17,434 nucleotides of DNA from Tannerellaceae bacterium (GTDB lineage: Bacteria > Bacteroidota > Bacteroidia > Bacteroidales > Tannerellaceae), in NCBI GenBank assembly GCA_031273385.1, contig JAISRY010000214.1, positions 1 through 17,434 of the forward strand, written 5' to 3'. The translations under genes and the position numbers were made by a program. Shown one piece after another: positions 14,765-17,434 of this stretch. Position 1 is the stretch's first letter; each line of letters begins with the position of its first letter. Under the pieces are notes generated by a model. The model saw nothing but the letters and a program-made list of their open reading frames with translations, searched no databases and was not told where the DNA came from.

Positions 14765-16120
14765 TTAGTTATATTCCCTGTAAAACTCCGCGACGGCTTC
14801 AATGCCTTTATCGAAGAAATCGAGCAGGAAGCTCTCGTTGGGAGAATGGATGGCATTCTGTTCCAGCCCGAAACCCATCAATACCGTCTTGATACCCAAC
14901 ACCTGCTCAAACGTGGAGATAATAGGAATACTCCCTCCGCGCCGCACAGCCAGCGGGGCCTTTCCGAACGCAATTCCCATCGCCTTTTCAGCGACCTTAT
15001 ACGCCGGAAGGTCAATGGGGCAAACATATCCCTGTCCGCCATGCGCCGGCGTCACTTTGATGTTCACCGATCCGGGCGCCGCCTTTGTCAAATAATCGAT
15101 GAACAGCTGTGATATGGCGTGGTAATCCTGATGGGGTACCAGGCGACAGGAGACTTTGGCGTATGCTTTCGACGGCAACACCGTTTTACTTCCCTCCGCC
15201 GTATAACCGCCCCAGATGCCGCAGATATCAAACGATGGGCGGCAACTGTTCCGCTCCAGCGTCGAATAGCCTTTTTCACCCGCCAGGGCTTCCACCCCGA
15301 TGGATGCTTTATATTTCGCTTCGTCAAAAGGAATACGGGAGATCATTTCCCGTTCGGCGGGAGAAACGTTTTCGACATCGTCGTAAAAGCCGGGGATCGT
15401 GATCCGCCCATCGGCATCGATCACATCGGCCAACAAGCGGCAAAGCACCTGGGCAGGATTAGCGACCGCTCCCCCAAAATGCCCGGAATGTAAATCCCTG
15501 TTCGGGCCGGTCACCTCCACGTTCCAATAGGCCAGCCCGCGCAGGCCGGTCGTCAGCGAGGGGATATCCGGGCTTACCATACTGGTGTCCGACACCAGGA
15601 TGACGTCCGCTTTCAGTAATTCCTTATATTGTGTACAGAACGCTTCCAGGCTGGGCGAACCGATCTCTTCCTCCCCCTCCAGCAGGAACTTGACATTGCA
15701 ACGCAGCAGATCCAGCTTCAACGCCGCCTCAAACCCTTTGACCTGTATCATCGCCTGTCCCTTGTCGTCATCCGCCCCGCGCGCCCAGATACGGCCGTCG
15801 CGTATCTCCGGCTCAAAGGGGTCGCTGTCCCACTTTTCCAGCGGCTCGGCAGGCATGACGTCGTAATGGGCGTAAACCAATACGGTCGGCGCACCGGGTG
15901 AAACAATTTTCTCACCATAGACGACGGGATTTCCCGCAGTCGGCATAACGACCGCCTTATCCGCCCCCGACGAAAGCAGGATCTTCACCCATTGCCGGGC
16001 GCAGGCGTCCATATCCTGCTTATGCTCCTGCTTGGCGCTGATGGAGGGGATACGTATAAGCGAAAACAACTCTTCCAGAAATCGTTCCCGATGTGTTTGA
16101 ATGTACGTTTTGATGAACAT
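14765..16120 (-). CDS. M20 family dipeptidase/metallopeptidase
   Basis: A 451-aa cytosolic dizinc exopeptidase of the M20 (CNDP-like dipeptidase) group. Metal and catalytic residues are seen in VYAHYDVMP (His plus Asp), ARGADDDKGQ (bridging Asp), EGEEEIGSP (Glu pair), VSDTS (Asp), and the C-terminal NAIHSPNE (His). The lid-domain HSGHFGG is also present. No signal peptide is seen. ATG at 16120 has AGGA 6 nt upstream; an in-frame ATG at 16132 is the alternative (455 aa). A promoter sits at 16153-16160. The SGNH hydrolase follows about 50 nt downstream. It probably splits small dipeptides. Confidence 0.93.
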   Translation of the reverse strand: MFIKTYIQTHRERFLEELFSLIRIPSISAKQEHKQDMDACARQWVKILLSSGADKAVVMPTAGNPVVYGEKIVSPGAPTVLVYAHYDVMPAEPLEKWDSDPFEPEIRDGRIWARGADDDKGQAMIQVKGFEAALKLDLLRCNVKFLLEGEEEIGSPSLEAFCTQYKELLKADVILVSDTSMVSPDIPSLTTGLRGLAYWNVEVTGPNRDLHSGHFGGAVANPAQVLCRLLADVIDADGRITIPGFYDDVENVSPAEREMISRIPFDEAKYKASIGVEALAGEKGYSTLERNSCRPSFDICGIWGGYTAEGSKTVLPSKAYAKVSCRLVPHQDYHAISQLFIDYLTKAAPGSVNIKVTPAHGGQGYVCPIDLPAYKVAEKAMGIAFGKAPLAVRRGGSIPIISTFEQVLGIKTVLMGFGLEQNAIHSPNESFLLDFFDKGIEAVAEFYREYN

Positions 16121-16152
16121 AGTTCCTAACATTTTTAGTTTATAATACCGGA

Positions 16153-16160
16153 CAAAGATA
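16153..16160 (-). promoter_or_regulatory. M20-SGNH-oxyR promoter (-7 element)
   Basis: TATCTTTG on the minus strand, 33 nt before ATG 16120. No promoter of this strength is seen before SGNH or oxyR, so it may drive all three. Confidence 0.65.
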
Positions 16161-16229
16161 GAGAAACGAACGATGAAACCGTCTGTTTTTATTCGTAAAC
16201 ATTGATTTCATCGACCGTGGGGCAGGGTA

Positions 16230-17027
16230 TCACAACCCGAAAGCCTCTACCAGGTCGTCCAACTGTTTGTCGCTCATCCCCTCAGGTTCATAGCCGGCCA
16301 TACGGGCGCTGAAATAGATCTGGGCGGACTTGCTCAACGTATCAATTGCGTCGAAACATTCGATAATATCATTCCCGACAGCCAGTATGCCGTGCTTTTC
16401 CCAGAAAACCACATCATGCCGGTCTAACTGCCTGATCGTTGCGTGTGCCAACTCCAAGGTACCCGGAATTTCGTAGGGAACGATCCCGATGCCTTTCGGG
16501 ACAATGATCCGGCACTCCGGTATCATGCTCCACAGCAAACGGGTAATGGTTTCCGACTGCATAAAAGGCTTACAATGCGTCATCCCGATCAAATCGGTAG
16601 GATGGGTATGCAGGACGACCCTGTTATCCCGTCCTGCACTGCGCAGGTAATGGTGCATCATCAGGTGTGAGGGCAGTTCGGACGTAGGGCTTACCGCCTG
16701 TTCGGCAATAATTTCGTACGATAGCCCGTCGCCGGCAATGCGGATAATAGAACCGTTGGCGAAAGGGTCTTGCGCCACATAGCGCATCCGTTTCCCCGTC
16801 CCGGTCACATAGAAGAGGTTTCCGGCAAGCGCCGTCATGGCTTCATATAAAGGTACGCGCGAGGAGAGTGCGGGTAACGCCTTTTCTTCCTCGCTCATCA
16901 GGCTTGTCAGGTTGACGGAGATATTCCCCCCGTTCCGTTCCGCCCATCCTTTCGTCCACAAATAACCGGCCACCTCTGCAATACGGCCGATCTCAGCCAT
17001 CAGTTTGTCATTGCTCCTGATTGTCAT
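16230..17027 (-). CDS. rhaD: L-rhamnulose-1-phosphate aldolase (RhaD)
   Basis: Class II Zn aldolase that splits L-rhamnulose 1-phosphate to dihydroxyacetone phosphate and L-lactaldehyde. The product is 265 aa (E. coli RhaD is 274). ERNGGNIS (30-37) is the phosphate loop, TGTGK and PTSELPSH hold the catalytic Glu (E117), and the zinc ligands are H140 and H142 in LHTHPTD and H212 in EKHG. These positions almost coincide with E. coli E117, H141, H143 and H212. The other rha genes are not in the window; they may lie beyond 17434, or rhaD may be isolated. Its own promoter is at 17054-17083. Confidence 0.94.
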   Translation of the reverse strand: MTIRSNDKLMAEIGRIAEVAGYLWTKGWAERNGGNISVNLTSLMSEEEKALPALSSRVPLYEAMTALAGNLFYVTGTGKRMRYVAQDPFANGSIIRIAGDGLSYEIIAEQAVSPTSELPSHLMMHHYLRSAGRDNRVVLHTHPTDLIGMTHCKPFMQSETITRLLWSMIPECRIIVPKGIGIVPYEIPGTLELAHATIRQLDRHDVVFWEKHGILAVGNDIIECFDAIDTLSKSAQIYFSARMAGYEPEGMSDKQLDDLVEAFGL

Positions 17028-17053
17028 ATTTTGTTATTTCAAATTAACACGCA

Positions 17054-17083
17054 CAAAAGTATATAATATTTCTCGTATATCAA
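17054..17083 (-). promoter_or_regulatory. rhaD promoter
   Basis: On the minus strand TTG (17081-17083), 19 nt, TACTTTTG (17054-17061). This fits the Bacteroidota consensus and gives a leader of about 20 nt before ATG 17027. Confidence 0.65.
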
Positions 17084-17086
17084 GTC

Positions 17087-17110
17087 AGAATTTCCAGAAT
17101 TTCCAGAATT
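17087..17110. repeat. 9-bp direct repeats between divergent promoters
   Basis: AGAATTTCC is present at 17087-17095 and 17096-17104, with a third partial copy (AGAATT) at 17105-17110. They lie between the rhaD promoter and the plus-strand promoter at 17109-17139, where an activator or repressor site would be expected. Confidence 0.5.
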
Positions 17111-17139
17111 GTTATTCCGGATGATTTGCTTTATCTTTG
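17109..17139 (+). promoter_or_regulatory. Plus-strand promoter at the right edge
   Basis: TTG at 17109-17111, 20 nt, TATCTTTG at 17132-17139: a full promoter match, divergent from rhaD. The only nearby ORF is 10 codons (ATG 17181). The target is unknown and may lie past the REP-like repeats. Confidence 0.55.
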
Positions 17140-17434
17140 CTTCCGTATTTATACTAAACCAGGTTTATCAAAAAGGGAAATGACGGCGATTGCGTTTAGT
17201 AACGTGAAATAAATAACCTATAATGATTGCATTTACAATGATTAAATTTTGCAAGGCTTACATCCCGTTAGGGATGTATCGCTCGGTAGAATGGAATGCG
17301 CCTCTCCAATCCCTTGCATCCTGTTAAGGATGCATCCCTGACAGGATGCAGAAACAGCGGTGGCATCTTTTTTCTACCGAGCGAGGCATTCCTAACGGAA
17401 TGCCGTTCGGTAAATGCAGACCATTACAAGTTAT
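17140..17434. other. Gene-free right edge
   Basis: No coding region of useful length is seen between the plus-strand promoter and the end of the window. The stretch holds AT-rich sequence to about 17255 and then the palindrome cluster (17261-17404). Confidence 0.6.
17261..17404. repeat. REP-like palindrome cluster with 13-bp inverted repeats
   Basis: There are four hairpins of one style: CATCCC-GTTA-GGGATG (17261-17276), GCATCCT-GTTA-AGGATGC (17316-17333), GCATCC-CTGACA-GGATGC (17332-17349) and GGCATTCC-TAAC-GGAATGCC (17385-17404). GCATCCTGT (17316-17324) also pairs with ACAGGATGC (17341-17349). TCGCTCGGTAGAA (17279-17291) is a perfect inverted repeat of TTCTACCGAGCGA (17372-17384), and GTTCGGTAAATG follows the last hairpin as a variant of GCTCGGTAGAATG. 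The set behaves like a composite REP element rather than an IS, as no transposase is present. Confidence 0.8.

Noticed and set aside
17181..17213. Ten-codon ORF (ATG 17181) after the plus-strand promoter
   Set aside because: Too short and without biased codon content; no sign of a leader structure within it.
17261..17404. CRISPR array
   Set aside because: The palindromes differ in arm sequence and spacing, units are inverted and there are no regular spacers or cas genes.

Overview
The window looks like chromosomal DNA of a Bacteroidales bacterium, probably from the Porphyromonadaceae/Tannerellaceae/Parabacteroides side. Several things point there. Promoters match the Bacteroidota form TAnnTTTG at -7, several with a TTG/TTTG element about 19-20 nt upstream. 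A secreted protein ends in a type IX secretion sorting domain. DAHP synthase is fused to chorismate mutase inside a pheA-aminotransferase-aroF/CM-tyrA operon. Ffh, EttA and OxyR all have the expected Bacteroidota form. The genus assignment is inference.

Layout. At 1-2286 (+) lie ffh, with a 2-nt frameshift as sequenced, and folD. At 2312-2506 is a free-standing tRNA-His unit with its own promoter and a strong terminator, followed by a block of 21-bp tandem repeats (2541-2624). Minus-strand genes then run from 6682 down to 2628: ettA, a DUF1080 lipid/sugar-hydrolase-like secreted protein, and a T9SS-exported protein of unknown function. The AT-rich gap 6707-7373 has no convincing long gene. 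It does hold a compact promoter-to-terminator unit that predicts a ~70-nt RNA, and a second promoter in front of a 34-codon ORF.

From 11468 down to 7346 is the aromatic amino acid operon pheA-aminotransferase-aroF/CM-tyrA, which carries chorismate and prephenate to Phe and Tyr. Its leader has every part of a ribosome-mediated attenuator: a promoter, a 24-codon leader peptide with 10 Phe/Tyr codons, an intrinsic terminator, and a competing 13-bp antiterminator that uses the last codons of the leader peptide. This is the most interesting system in the window.

From 12959 down to 11510 is a hipBA-type toxin-antitoxin pair with its own promoter and a candidate operator. From 16160 down to 12989 is a run of M20 dipeptidase, SGNH hydrolase and oxyR, which may form one transcript. 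From 17061 down to 16230 is rhaD (rhamnulose-1-phosphate aldolase). Its promoter is back to back with a plus-strand promoter, with 9-bp direct repeats between them. The right edge (17261-17404) is a cluster of REP-like palindromes with a perfect 13-bp flanking inverted repeat.
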